Notes under the pieces: model-generated
Told to the model about the DNA's origin: nothing
The model's input: the letters and a program-made list of their open reading frames with translations, nothing else
Databases searched by the model: none
Program-made: the position numbers and the translations under genes
Assembly: GCA_964477125.1 (NCBI GenBank)
Contig: CAYZCZ010000030.1
Span: forward strand, 1 to 7,833
Length of the DNA: 7,833 nucleotides
Direction of reading: 5' to 3'
Origin: DALYDK01 sp964477125
Lineage (GTDB): Bacteria > Patescibacteriota > Saccharimonadia > Saccharimonadales > CAIOMD01
Shown here: in pieces, positions 1 to 5,069 of the stretch
How positions within the stretch are numbered: the first letter of the stretch is position 1
Layout of the letters: the number at the start of each line of letters is the position of its first letter

Positions 1-1083
1 CCCTGGATACTTAAGCTAGTATTAATTGTGCTTGGCTCAATTGCATTATTTGTGCTTGCGGTTTACCTGTTCTGGAAGCTTAGTGGCATTGTTGCTCTTG
101 TGGCTGTTGCCTTATTTTTATCATTTGCGCTAGAACCATTTGTAAATTTTCTTATTAAAAAGGGCTGGAAAAGGAACTTTGCATCTATTTTCATAATCTT
201 ATCGTTTGGCCTTGGTACTTTACTTGTCTTTGGGGCAATGATTCCCTTAATAGTTCAGCAGTTTGATGATGTTGCAAGACAAGCGCCAATATGGGCAGAG
301 AAACTTTCCGCTTTAATCAACAATAATTTTGAAACTCAAATAAATTCCCAAAATATTACTAGCCAAGTGAGCAATTTTAGTTCAATAATTAATAATTATG
401 GCGTGAATATAGCTGGAAATGTATTTGGCATAAGTAAACAAATTATACTTGGCATTTTGCAAATTTTTGCGGTATTAATGCTTACATATTATTTTGTTGC
501 AGACGCACCTAAACTTCGCCGAATATTATGTTCTTTTCTACCCGCCAAACAACAAAAGCTTGTCTTAAGTACATGGGAACTAGCTATAGATAAAACTGGT
601 AGTTATATGTACTCAAGAGGCCTCCTGGGCCTAGTATCTGCCATAGCAACATTTATTGTGCTAACAGTGTTGGGAGTACCATTCGCCCTACCCTTAGCAA
701 TATGGATGGGAATAGTTTCGCAGTTTTTACCAGTCATTGGCACATATATTGGTGCCATAGTTCCCCTTTTTATAGCTCTTTTGCAAAGCCCCGAAACAGC
801 CATATTATTACTTATATTCATTTCTGTTTACCAACTTTTTGAAAATTACTTATTAGGTCCTAAAATAACCGCTCATACTATGGAAATTCACCCAGCAGTC
901 ACACTTGTTGCTGTACTAATTGGCGCTAGCTTAGCCGGTGTCGCAGGCGCCTTAATAGCACTGCCAATAGCAGCCATCGCCCAAGAAAGTATAAAAGTAT
1001 ACCTAAAACGACACGAGCTAATTGAGTCTGAATTATTTCAACACTCAGTTCCCAAAAAAAATAAAAAGAATAAACCCAATTGA
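1..1083 (+). CDS. AI-2E family transporter (PF01594-type permease), 5'-truncated
   Basis: This is a polytopic inner-membrane protein of the AI-2E/PerM/YdiK family. Members are described as exporters of autoinducer-2 or as Na+/H+ antiporters, but most, including this one, have no known substrate. The frame is open from the first base (PWILKLVLIV...), so the GTG at 28 is probably internal and the true start lies upstream; 360 residues are visible. Hydrophobic segments lie at about residues 3-20, 28-44, 60-85, 147-172 and 203-232, and from 235 to the C-terminus. The large polar loop between the third and fourth segments (about 86-146) is typical of the family. The conserved C-terminal block is clear: QFLPVIGTYIGAIVP, then YQLFENYLLGPKI, then IHPAVTLVAVLIGASLAGVAG. 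The C-terminus is basic (PKKNKKNKPN). It ends in TGA, and the -35 box of the next gene overlaps this stop. The family assignment is firm; the substrate is not inferable. Confidence 0.9.
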   Translation, partial: PWILKLVLIVLGSIALFVLAVYLFWKLSGIVALVAVALFLSFALEPFVNFLIKKGWKRNFASIFIILSFGLGTLLVFGAMIPLIVQQFDDVARQAPIWAEKLSALINNNFETQINSQNITSQVSNFSSIINNYGVNIAGNVFGISKQIILGILQIFAVLMLTYYFVADAPKLRRILCSFLPAKQQKLVLSTWELAIDKTGSYMYSRGLLGLVSAIATFIVLTVLGVPFALPLAIWMGIVSQFLPVIGTYIGAIVPLFIALLQSPETAILLLIFISVYQLFENYLLGPKITAHTMEIHPAVTLVAVLIGASLAGVAGALIALPIAAIAQESIKVYLKRHELIESELFQHSVPKKNKKNKPN

Positions 1084-1107
1084 CAATCCGCTATTAACAG
1101 ATGTAAT
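1080..1107 (+). promoter_or_regulatory. Sigma-70-type promoter for the HdeD-like gene
   Basis: A perfect -35 hexamer TTGACA (1080-1085) and a 5/6 -10 hexamer TGTAAT (1102-1107) are separated by 16 nt. The predicted transcript would start near 1114 and give a leader of about 26 nt carrying a strong SD. The -35 overlaps the TGA stop of the preceding permease gene. The HdeD-like gene can therefore be transcribed independently even though it lies 56 nt behind a co-directional gene. Confidence 0.6.
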
Positions 1108-1127
1108 GTTAAGGTATCAAAATAACT

Positions 1128-1134
1128 AAGGAGG
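1128..1134 (+). promoter_or_regulatory. Strong Shine-Dalgarno of the HdeD-like gene
   Basis: AAGGAGG sits 5 nt before the ATG at 1140. It fixes the start codon and is the only near-perfect SD in the window. It contrasts with several other genes here that have none. Confidence 0.85.
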
Positions 1135-1139
1135 AAAGT

Positions 1140-1721
1140 ATGGCTTCGCAGTCTGTTGAAGTTTTTGAATTCGACGAAACGTCGAAAAAAGTATGGTGGA
1201 CGTTAGTGGTAGGCGGAATAATATCTGTAATATTTGGTTTTGTAGCGATGATTTGGCCACAAATTACAGTGGGTGTACTAGCTTTGCTATTAGCAGTATT
1301 CTTGGGCGTATATGGTGTTTTGGATATAGTACGATCACTACGAAGGTTTAAAGATAGTTTTCTTTCTGGTGCATTAACATTAATTTTAGGATTCCTAGAA
1401 GTAGGTGTATCAGTTTTCTTGCTTCGACATGTCGGATCAGGCCTTGCAGTAGCAACCTTAGCACTTCTTGTAGCAATTAGCTTTATAGTACGTGGTGTCA
1501 TTGGTTTGGTATTAGCATTCGATTCAACTTCATCAAATGGCACAAGGTGGCTTAATGGTGCAATTGGTCTATTGGCTATTGTAGCCGGATTAGTGATTGT
1601 ATGGTACCCCGTTGCCGGCGTAACAGCCTGGGTTTGGGTAGTTGGAATGTTTGCAATAATTGCTGGAGCAATGGAAATTGCAATTGGCTTTATGGCTAAA
1701 GATGCCCTTGAAAAAAAATAG
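1140..1721 (+). CDS. HdeD-family (DUF308) integral membrane protein
   Basis: The product is a 193-residue membrane protein of the HdeD/DUF308 family. E. coli HdeD is linked to acid resistance at high cell density, but the molecular activity of the family is unknown. The sequence shows a short polar N-terminus (about 1-17), then six hydrophobic segments at about 19-38, 41-62, 75-95, 101-126, 137-156 and 160-185, and a short charged tail ending EKK. An internal repeat typical of the family is visible: a glycine-rich helix ending near a Pro (GFVAMIWP at 33-40; LVIVWYP at 151-157) followed by a second helix with a Gly-x-x-x-x-Ile pattern. The length matches bacterial members of about 180-200 residues. 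The start is set by AAGGAGG 5 nt upstream. It has its own promoter and is followed by a probable terminator, so it is probably monocistronic. The family call is confident; a stress role is only inferred from homologues. Confidence 0.88.
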   Translation: MASQSVEVFEFDETSKKVWWTLVVGGIISVIFGFVAMIWPQITVGVLALLLAVFLGVYGVLDIVRSLRRFKDSFLSGALTLILGFLEVGVSVFLLRHVGSGLAVATLALLVAISFIVRGVIGLVLAFDSTSSNGTRWLNGAIGLLAIVAGLVIVWYPVAGVTAWVWVVGMFAIIAGAMEIAIGFMAKDALEKK

Positions 1722-1761
1722 ATAGTTGAAATAACTACTATTCGGGTTTAGTATAAAAGTA

Positions 1762-1776
1762 GGAAGGTTTCCTTCC
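1762..1776 (+). other. Perfect 6-bp hairpin downstream of the HdeD-like gene
   Basis: GGAAGG (1762-1767), loop TTT, CCTTCC (1771-1776). It lies immediately upstream of the GC-rich terminator stem. It has no U-tract of its own, so it may protect the transcript 3' end or assist termination. Weaker dyads lie just before it (TAGTT/AACTA at 1723-1737 and TACTA/TAGTA at 1736-1753). Confidence 0.5.
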
Positions 1777-1780
1777 AGTT

Positions 1781-1806
1781 AAGCCGGGTGAAACACCCCG
1801 GCTTTT
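1781..1806 (+). terminator. Probable intrinsic terminator after the HdeD-like gene
   Basis: The 8-bp stem is AAGCCGGG (1781-1788) with CCCGGCTT (1797-1804), with an 8-nt loop TGAAACAC. The U-tract is short (TTTT at 1803-1806, partly within the stem, then A). The stem is much more GC-rich than its surroundings, and it lies between two independently promoted units. The short U-tract keeps confidence moderate. The rest of 1722-1888 holds only weak dyads and the next promoter. Confidence 0.65.
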
Positions 1807-1876
1807 ATGATATCTAAAAACATAACAGCACTCGAAAATAAATTTGAATAAGATTTTCCGTTAGCCTAGTTTAGGG

Positions 1877-1882
1877 TACAAT
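1877..1882 (+). promoter_or_regulatory. -10 box for the small His-rich protein/rmuC unit, possibly leaderless
   Basis: TACAAT (5/6 to TATAAT) ends 6 nt before the ATG at 1889, so transcription would begin at or next to the A of the start codon. The -35 is poor: TTTTCC at 1854-1859 with a 17-nt spacer. There is no SD in the 20 nt before the ATG, which fits a leaderless transcript. Confidence 0.5.
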
Positions 1883-1888
1883 AAGCAT

Positions 1889-2092
1889 ATGCAAATTATT
1901 TACGGGGTTCTACTTTTATCTCTCTTAGTTTTATTCATTGTGCTCATTAAGCACCTTCATTTACATGCGTCTACCGACCGAGCATCACATAAGGTAGCTG
2001 AATTTCTAGAAGAACACCTTGAACTTCATCATGCAAAAAAAACTGTTGGTTCTACTGCTTCTAAACCAAAAACTGCAAAAAAGAAGGCTTAA
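1889..2092 (+). CDS. Small His-rich single-pass membrane protein, function unknown
   Basis: I do not recognise this 67-residue protein. It has an N-terminal transmembrane helix (about residues 3-20), then a histidine-rich stretch (His 22, 24, 26, 34, 43, 47, 48; seven of 67 residues) in a probably helical segment (ASHKVAEFLEEHLELHHAKK), then a Lys/Ala/Thr-rich tail ending AKKKA. With few positive charges before the helix and many after it, the positive-inside rule places the C-terminal part in the cytoplasm. It lies 6 nt upstream of rmuC, behind its own -10 box and the terminator of the preceding gene, so it is the first gene of a two-gene unit. The tail could bind nucleic acid or acidic lipids, and the histidines could bind metal; both are guesses. 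The well-placed promoter, the coherent TM-plus-tail organisation and the tight spacing argue that it is a real gene. Confidence 0.75.
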   Translation: MQIIYGVLLLSLLVLFIVLIKHLHLHASTDRASHKVAEFLEEHLELHHAKKTVGSTASKPKTAKKKA

Positions 2093-2098
2093 TAGATA

Positions 2099-3181
2099 AT
2101 GGAGTTATTTATTGGTATTTTAGCCGGTTTTATTATAGCTATTGTAGTTAGCATTATTATATGGCAATCTTCGAAAAAAAATTACCAAAATGGCGAATCG
2201 AGCTTATTACTAAAACAAGATTTACTGTCAATCAATAAGGAACTCCAGACACTAAAAGATAGTTTAAACCAAACAGTTAACGATCGCCTAGACCGTAATA
2301 ACCAGCTTATGAGTAGCTCTATGCAAAAACAATTTAGCGAAAGTTCAAAACTAATAACAGAAGTTACCAATCGGCTTACAAAGCTAGATGAAACAAACAA
2401 ACGCGTAGTAGATGTTGCTGATGAGCTAAAATTGCTACAAAATATTTTGCAAAATCCAAAACAGCGCGGTGGTCTTGGGGAATACTATCTAGATAGCGTT
2501 CTTGGTAATGTTTTAAACCCTAAACAATATGAGCTGCAACATAAGTTTACTAATGGTGATATAGTCGATGCCGTCATTATCCTTGATAAAAACCGTCTTC
2601 TTTCTATAGACAGTAAGTTTAGCCTAGAAAATTATAATAGATTAGTCGAGGAAAAGGATAAGACCCAGCGTGAGGTTATTGCAAAAGCATTCAAAGCTGA
2701 TCTAAAAAATAGAATTGATGAAACAGCTAAGTATATTAGACCTGAAGACAATACACTAGATTATGCTTTTATGTTTATCCCTAGCGAGGCAATTTACTAT
2801 GATTTGCTAGTTAACCAAGTAGGAACCACGAATACTTCGGCAAGAGATTTAATAGAATATGCCTTCCGTGATAAACACGTAATTATAGTAAGTCCTACTA
2901 CCCTGCTTGCCTATTTACAAACAGTGTTGCAAGGATTAAGAAGCTTGCAAATAGAAGGTCAAGCTAAAGAAATACAAAAAAGGGTAGGTGAACTTGGCAA
3001 ACATATTGCAGCCCATGAATCATTCATGCAAAAACTTGGCGGTAGTCTTGGCACAACCGTAAACCATTTTAACTCAGCCCACAAAGAACTGAAAAAAATG
3101 GATAAAGACGTAGTCAAAATTGCTGGCACTACAGATAGTGTAGAGCCAGTTCTAATAGACAAACCCTCTAGCGAATATTAA
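2099..3181 (+). CDS. rmuC: DNA recombination protein RmuC
   Basis: RmuC limits recombination at inverted repeats in E. coli. The family is predicted to have a restriction-endonuclease-like (PD-(D/E)XK) fold, but its biochemistry is not settled. The 360-residue product has an N-terminal membrane anchor (about 3-23), a polar coiled-coil region (about 35-115) and the RmuC domain (about 120-315). Family hallmarks are GGLGEYYLDSVL at 124-135, VDAVI at 156-160 followed by IDSKF at 170-174 (the D-x13-DSK arrangement expected of the nuclease-like core: Asp157, Asp171, Lys173), DYAFMFIPSEA at 221-231 and IVSPTTLLAYL at 263-273. It is shorter than the E. coli protein (about 475 residues), mainly in the coiled coil and tail. 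The ATG at 2099 lies 6 nt after the upstream stop; AAGAAGG at 2081-2087 is a distant SD (11 nt). Its stop codon overlaps that of the convergent hydrolase gene. Confidence 0.93.
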   Translation: MELFIGILAGFIIAIVVSIIIWQSSKKNYQNGESSLLLKQDLLSINKELQTLKDSLNQTVNDRLDRNNQLMSSSMQKQFSESSKLITEVTNRLTKLDETNKRVVDVADELKLLQNILQNPKQRGGLGEYYLDSVLGNVLNPKQYELQHKFTNGDIVDAVIILDKNRLLSIDSKFSLENYNRLVEEKDKTQREVIAKAFKADLKNRIDETAKYIRPEDNTLDYAFMFIPSEAIYYDLLVNQVGTTNTSARDLIEYAFRDKHVIIVSPTTLLAYLQTVLQGLRSLQIEGQAKEIQKRVGELGKHIAAHESFMQKLGGSLGTTVNHFNSAHKELKKMDKDVVKIAGTTDSVEPVLIDKPSSEY

Positions 3182-4020
3182 TTTTTTTCTTTTACTAAGT
3201 CGAGGGTTAGGGCTGCGGTCCAGCTAAAATTATTAGCCCCCAACCCTTTACCTGTATGTGGGTTAAAATATTCCCACGGTCCTTCGGCACTGACCATTGC
3301 GATTGTTCTTGTACTTAGTTTATCTGCTTCTTCTGTATAGCCCATTCTCTTTAAGCCATCTATTATTAGCCAATTTGTGTTTACCCATGTTGGCCCCTGC
3401 CAATATCTATTCTGGTCAAATCCTTTAATATTCCTAGGAACAGAAGGCAGTGGATACTTTAGCCAAAAAGCATGGTCATTAGTTAACACTTTAACTAATT
3501 TATCGGCTCGCTCTTTTGGAATTGTTCCAGCGTATAACGGCATTAAACTAGCTATGGTTGGAGAACGAATTAATTTATTTGTAACAAAATCCCTACTCAA
3601 ATAGACCCCATAGGTATCATCCCAAAGATTTTCCAGTGATAATTTTGACTGATCGATATTTGCCTGCAAATTTTTTGGTACTTTTATCCTAATGTCTTTA
3701 GCAATATCTTCTACTATTTGGTTATTGCGAACTAAAATTGAATTAAAGGCTACGTCCTCTATTGCAAATAACTGGTGGTGCAATATTTTATTAATATCAT
3801 ACCTTTTACGCCTCAGCCTAATAACTGAATCCCACAGCATTAGAGCATCAATATTTTTCATGCGTTGTTCCGGNNNNNNNNNNNNNNNNNNNNNNNNNNN
3901 NNNNNNNNNNNNNNNNNNNNNNNNNNNNNNNNNNNNNNNNNNNNNNNNNNNNNNNNNNNNNNNNNNNNNNNNNCATATTTCAGCTAAAGAGTTGTCGATA
4001 TCATCGTTGGGATGGTCCAT
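3178..4020 (-). CDS. MGH1-like/GH63-type glycoside hydrolase, interrupted by a scaffold gap
   Basis: The downstream 231 codons (3178-3873) are the C-terminal half of an (alpha/alpha)6-barrel glycosidase related to mannosylglycerate/glucosylglycerate hydrolases and GH63 glucosidases. Hallmarks are YWQGPTWVNTNWLIIDGL, then a cap helix, then GPWEYFNPHTGKGLGANNFSWTAAL. The Glu of WEYFNP (codon at 3271-3273) is in the position of the family's general base. No signal peptide is seen at the 4020 start, so a cytoplasmic enzyme acting on an alpha-linked sugar or compatible solute is plausible; the substrate cannot be named. The upstream 15 codons (4020-3974, MDHPNDDIDNSLAEI) lie across 100 Ns. Their in-frame junction may be accidental, because the true gap length is unknown. 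The expected catalytic acid and any N-terminal beta domain would lie in the gap. A -10-like TATACT ends 6 nt before the ATG. The family is secure for the C-terminal part; the start and length are uncertain. Confidence 0.75.
   Translation of the reverse strand: MDHPNDDIDNSLAEIXXXXXXXXXXXXXXXXXXXXXXXXXXXXXXXXXXPEQRMKNIDALMLWDSVIRLRRKRYDINKILHHQLFAIEDVAFNSILVRNNQIVEDIAKDIRIKVPKNLQANIDQSKLSLENLWDDTYGVYLSRDFVTNKLIRSPTIASLMPLYAGTIPKERADKLVKVLTNDHAFWLKYPLPSVPRNIKGFDQNRYWQGPTWVNTNWLIIDGLKRMGYTEEADKLSTRTIAMVSAEGPWEYFNPHTGKGLGANNFSWTAALTLDLVKEKN
3874..3973. other. Assembly gap, 100 Ns
   Basis: Exactly 100 undetermined bases, the conventional placeholder for a scaffold join of unknown size. Any reading frame across it, including the hydrolase, is conditional. 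The flanks are coding-like on the minus strand. Confidence 0.98.
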
Positions 4021-4026
4021 ATTTAA

Positions 4027-4032
4027 AGTATA
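4027..4032 (-). promoter_or_regulatory. -10-like box before the hydrolase start
   Basis: On the minus strand TATACT (5/6) is followed by TTAAAT and then the ATG at 4020-4018, a 6-nt spacing with no SD. No convincing -35 is seen (AGCAAC at the expected place). It lies in the 33-nt gap after yajQ. It could drive a leaderless hydrolase mRNA, or be chance in AT-rich DNA. Confidence 0.35.
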
Positions 4033-4053
4033 ACCCCGAATTGCTTAAGGTTG

Positions 4054-4551
4054 CTAGCGGTAGTTGGTAAAAATTAGTGGAAAATCAAAATCTGCTTCTT
4101 TTAAAGTAGTGATTATAGACTGTAGCTCATCCTTTTTTGCACTAGTTACTCTCACCTCATCGCCCTGAATTTGAGTAGACGCCTTAGGAAATGCAAACTT
4201 AATTTTAGTGGTAATCTTTTTAGCCTTATCTTGGTCTAGGCCTTTTTTAAAAGCAACTTTTTTAGTCACTATCAAATTACTATTAGTTGCTTCTGTTGAA
4301 ATATCTAGCACTTTTTGGCTTAAACCCCTTGTTGCTAGCTTCTTTCGAAAAATATCTAAAATAGCGTCTATATGAAAGTCATTATCCCCGGTAACCTTAA
4401 CGCCAGATTTTTCGGAATCTAGCCAGTCTAAGCTCGCTTTGGTACCTTTAAGATCATACCGGTTGTCTATTTCCCGCTTTGCTTGATCAAAACTGTTATT
4501 CATCTCGGCTTTATCAAAATCTGAAACTACATCAAAACTAAATTTACTCAT
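4054..4551 (-). CDS. yajQ: YajQ-family nucleotide-binding protein (UPF0234/DUF520)
   Basis: YajQ proteins are small two-domain (ferredoxin-like) nucleotide binders. A Xanthomonas homologue binds cyclic di-GMP and acts with a transcription factor, and others bind RNA or ATP/GTP analogues, so the role here is open. At 165 residues it is close to E. coli YajQ (about 163). Diagnostic blocks are SFDVVSDFDKAEMNN at 5-19, AKREIDNRYDLKGTKAS at 24-40, IDAILDIFRKKLATRGL at 61-77 and, most typical, STQIQGDEVRVTSAKKDELQ at 125-144. It ends near the usual F-x-N-[YF]-R. The ATG at 4551 lies 17 nt after the stop of the broken frame upstream and has no SD. TAATAT ends 6 nt before it, so a leaderless start is possible. 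It is cytoplasmic. The family is certain; the ligand is not inferable. Confidence 0.94.
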   Translation of the reverse strand: MSKFSFDVVSDFDKAEMNNSFDQAKREIDNRYDLKGTKASLDWLDSEKSGVKVTGDNDFHIDAILDIFRKKLATRGLSQKVLDISTEATNSNLIVTKKVAFKKGLDQDKAKKITTKIKFAFPKASTQIQGDEVRVTSAKKDELQSIITTLKEADFDFPLIFTNYR

Positions 4552-4557
4552 AGCTAC

Positions 4558-4563
4558 ATATTA
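4558..4563 (-). promoter_or_regulatory. Weak -10-like box before yajQ
   Basis: TAATAT (4/6) ends 6 nt before the yajQ ATG (4551-4549), the same spacing as at 1877 and 4027. There is no SD and no recognisable -35. It is listed mainly for the repeated spacing. Confidence 0.25.
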
Positions 4564-4568
4564 CCAAA

Positions 4569-4988
4569 CTAATCGCTAACACTTACATTCTTTTCTAAAA
4601 CCCAACCAGTTGAATGCCATTTTTCACTAGCACGGTCTTTTAGAAGCATGTATACCGGTTTGGTTTGGCCAGTAGCTTTTATTACTTCAAAGTATATTTC
4701 TCCAGCAGATTTAGTAAGATGTGGTTTACCGTCGATTATTCCTTCAATAGGCGCGCAAGGTTCGGGGCCACAATTTACAGAAGAATGTGATGCGGTAACA
4801 TGATCACCATCTTCAGGATAGTAAGATAGGTGTTTCCTAGATATTCGCTGAGCTTTTGCACAATTTATTAAATCTAAGACAGCCCGGCCGATTTTTTTTG
4901 GAGAATTATATCTATTGAACGTGTTTGTATCGAAGTAAAAATCTGATCTGGAACCTGTTTCGGCACTAATTAGACCTTTCTAAAACAT
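4569..4988 (-). pseudogene. Unrecognised gene with in-frame stop at codon 3 and no usable start (disrupted or recoded)
   Basis: From 4979 down to the TAG at 4569-4571 there is an uninterrupted minus-strand frame of 136 codons. It reads like a real soluble protein: SRSDFYFDTNTFNRYNSPKK near the start, GRAVLDLINCAKAQR, CGPEPCAPIEG in the middle, and KPVYMLLKDRASEKWHSTGW near the end. It has four Cys, a mixed polar/hydrophobic pattern and no membrane segment. No ATG, GTG or TTG occurs until Met111 of this frame. An in-frame ATG (4986-4988) exists but is followed by TTT and then TAG (4980-4982). A second possibility is a GTG start at 4964-4966 in the next frame, with AAGG 8 nt upstream, joining the main frame at A8 (4892-4899). 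TAG is a normal stop elsewhere here. The frame follows a divergent promoter and lies 17 nt before yajQ. I cannot name a family. It could be a nonsense or frameshift pseudogene, a recoded gene, or an assembly error. Confidence 0.55.
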
Positions 4989-5001
4989 TAGTTGTGTATA
5001 A

Positions 5002-5030
5002 AAAATAGGCTTTTTACATAAAAATGTCAA
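5002..5030 (-). promoter_or_regulatory. Minus-strand promoter for the disrupted gene (and perhaps yajQ)
   Basis: On the minus strand a perfect -35 TTGACA (5025-5030) is followed after 17 nt by TATTTT (4/6, 5002-5007). A second -10-like box, TATACA (4995-5000), ends 6 nt before the in-frame ATG at 4988-4986, but it is 24 nt from the -35. The perfect -35 at optimal spacing supports active transcription toward the disrupted gene and yajQ. Confidence 0.45.
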
Positions 5031-5051
5031 TTATTCTTATTAAATTTCCTA

Positions 5052-5057
5052 TATAAT
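5052..5057 (+). promoter_or_regulatory. Perfect -10 box for pheST
   Basis: TATAAT lies 12 nt before the pheS ATG at 5070. Transcription would start near 5064, leaving a leader of only about 6 nt and no SD. No good -35 is present (AATTAT at 17-nt spacing; TTATTC at 15). The leader is too short for a T-box riboswitch or a leader-peptide attenuator, both common controls of pheST in other bacteria. Confidence 0.55.
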
Positions 5058-5069
5058 TACAGATAACGT

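Noticed and set aside
28..30. GTG as the true start of the AI-2E transporter
   Set aside because: The frame continues open to base 1 with hydrophobic residues of the same first membrane helix, so the start is most likely outside the window.
1081..1125. UGA reassigned to glycine (as in Gracilibacteria/Absconditabacteria)
   Set aside because: Reading through the TGA of the AI-2E gene adds only 14 unremarkable codons, the pheS TGA overlaps the pheT ATG in the usual way, and no gene here has internal TGA. The standard code fits.
1109..1543. 144-codon minus-strand open frame opposite the HdeD-like gene
   Set aside because: It lies antisense to a clear DUF308 membrane protein with a strong SD. 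The product is Thr/Pro/Asn-rich with no recognisable domain, as expected for the complement of a hydrophobic gene.
3692..4033. Plus-strand frame running through the Ns opposite the hydrolase
   Set aside because: Open only because a third of it is undetermined, and antisense to clear hydrolase coding sequence.
4660..4677. Repeated GGTTT units (ACCGGTTTGGTTTGG)
   Set aside because: A short repeat inside the open frame at 4569-4988; too short and isolated to be an array or attachment site.
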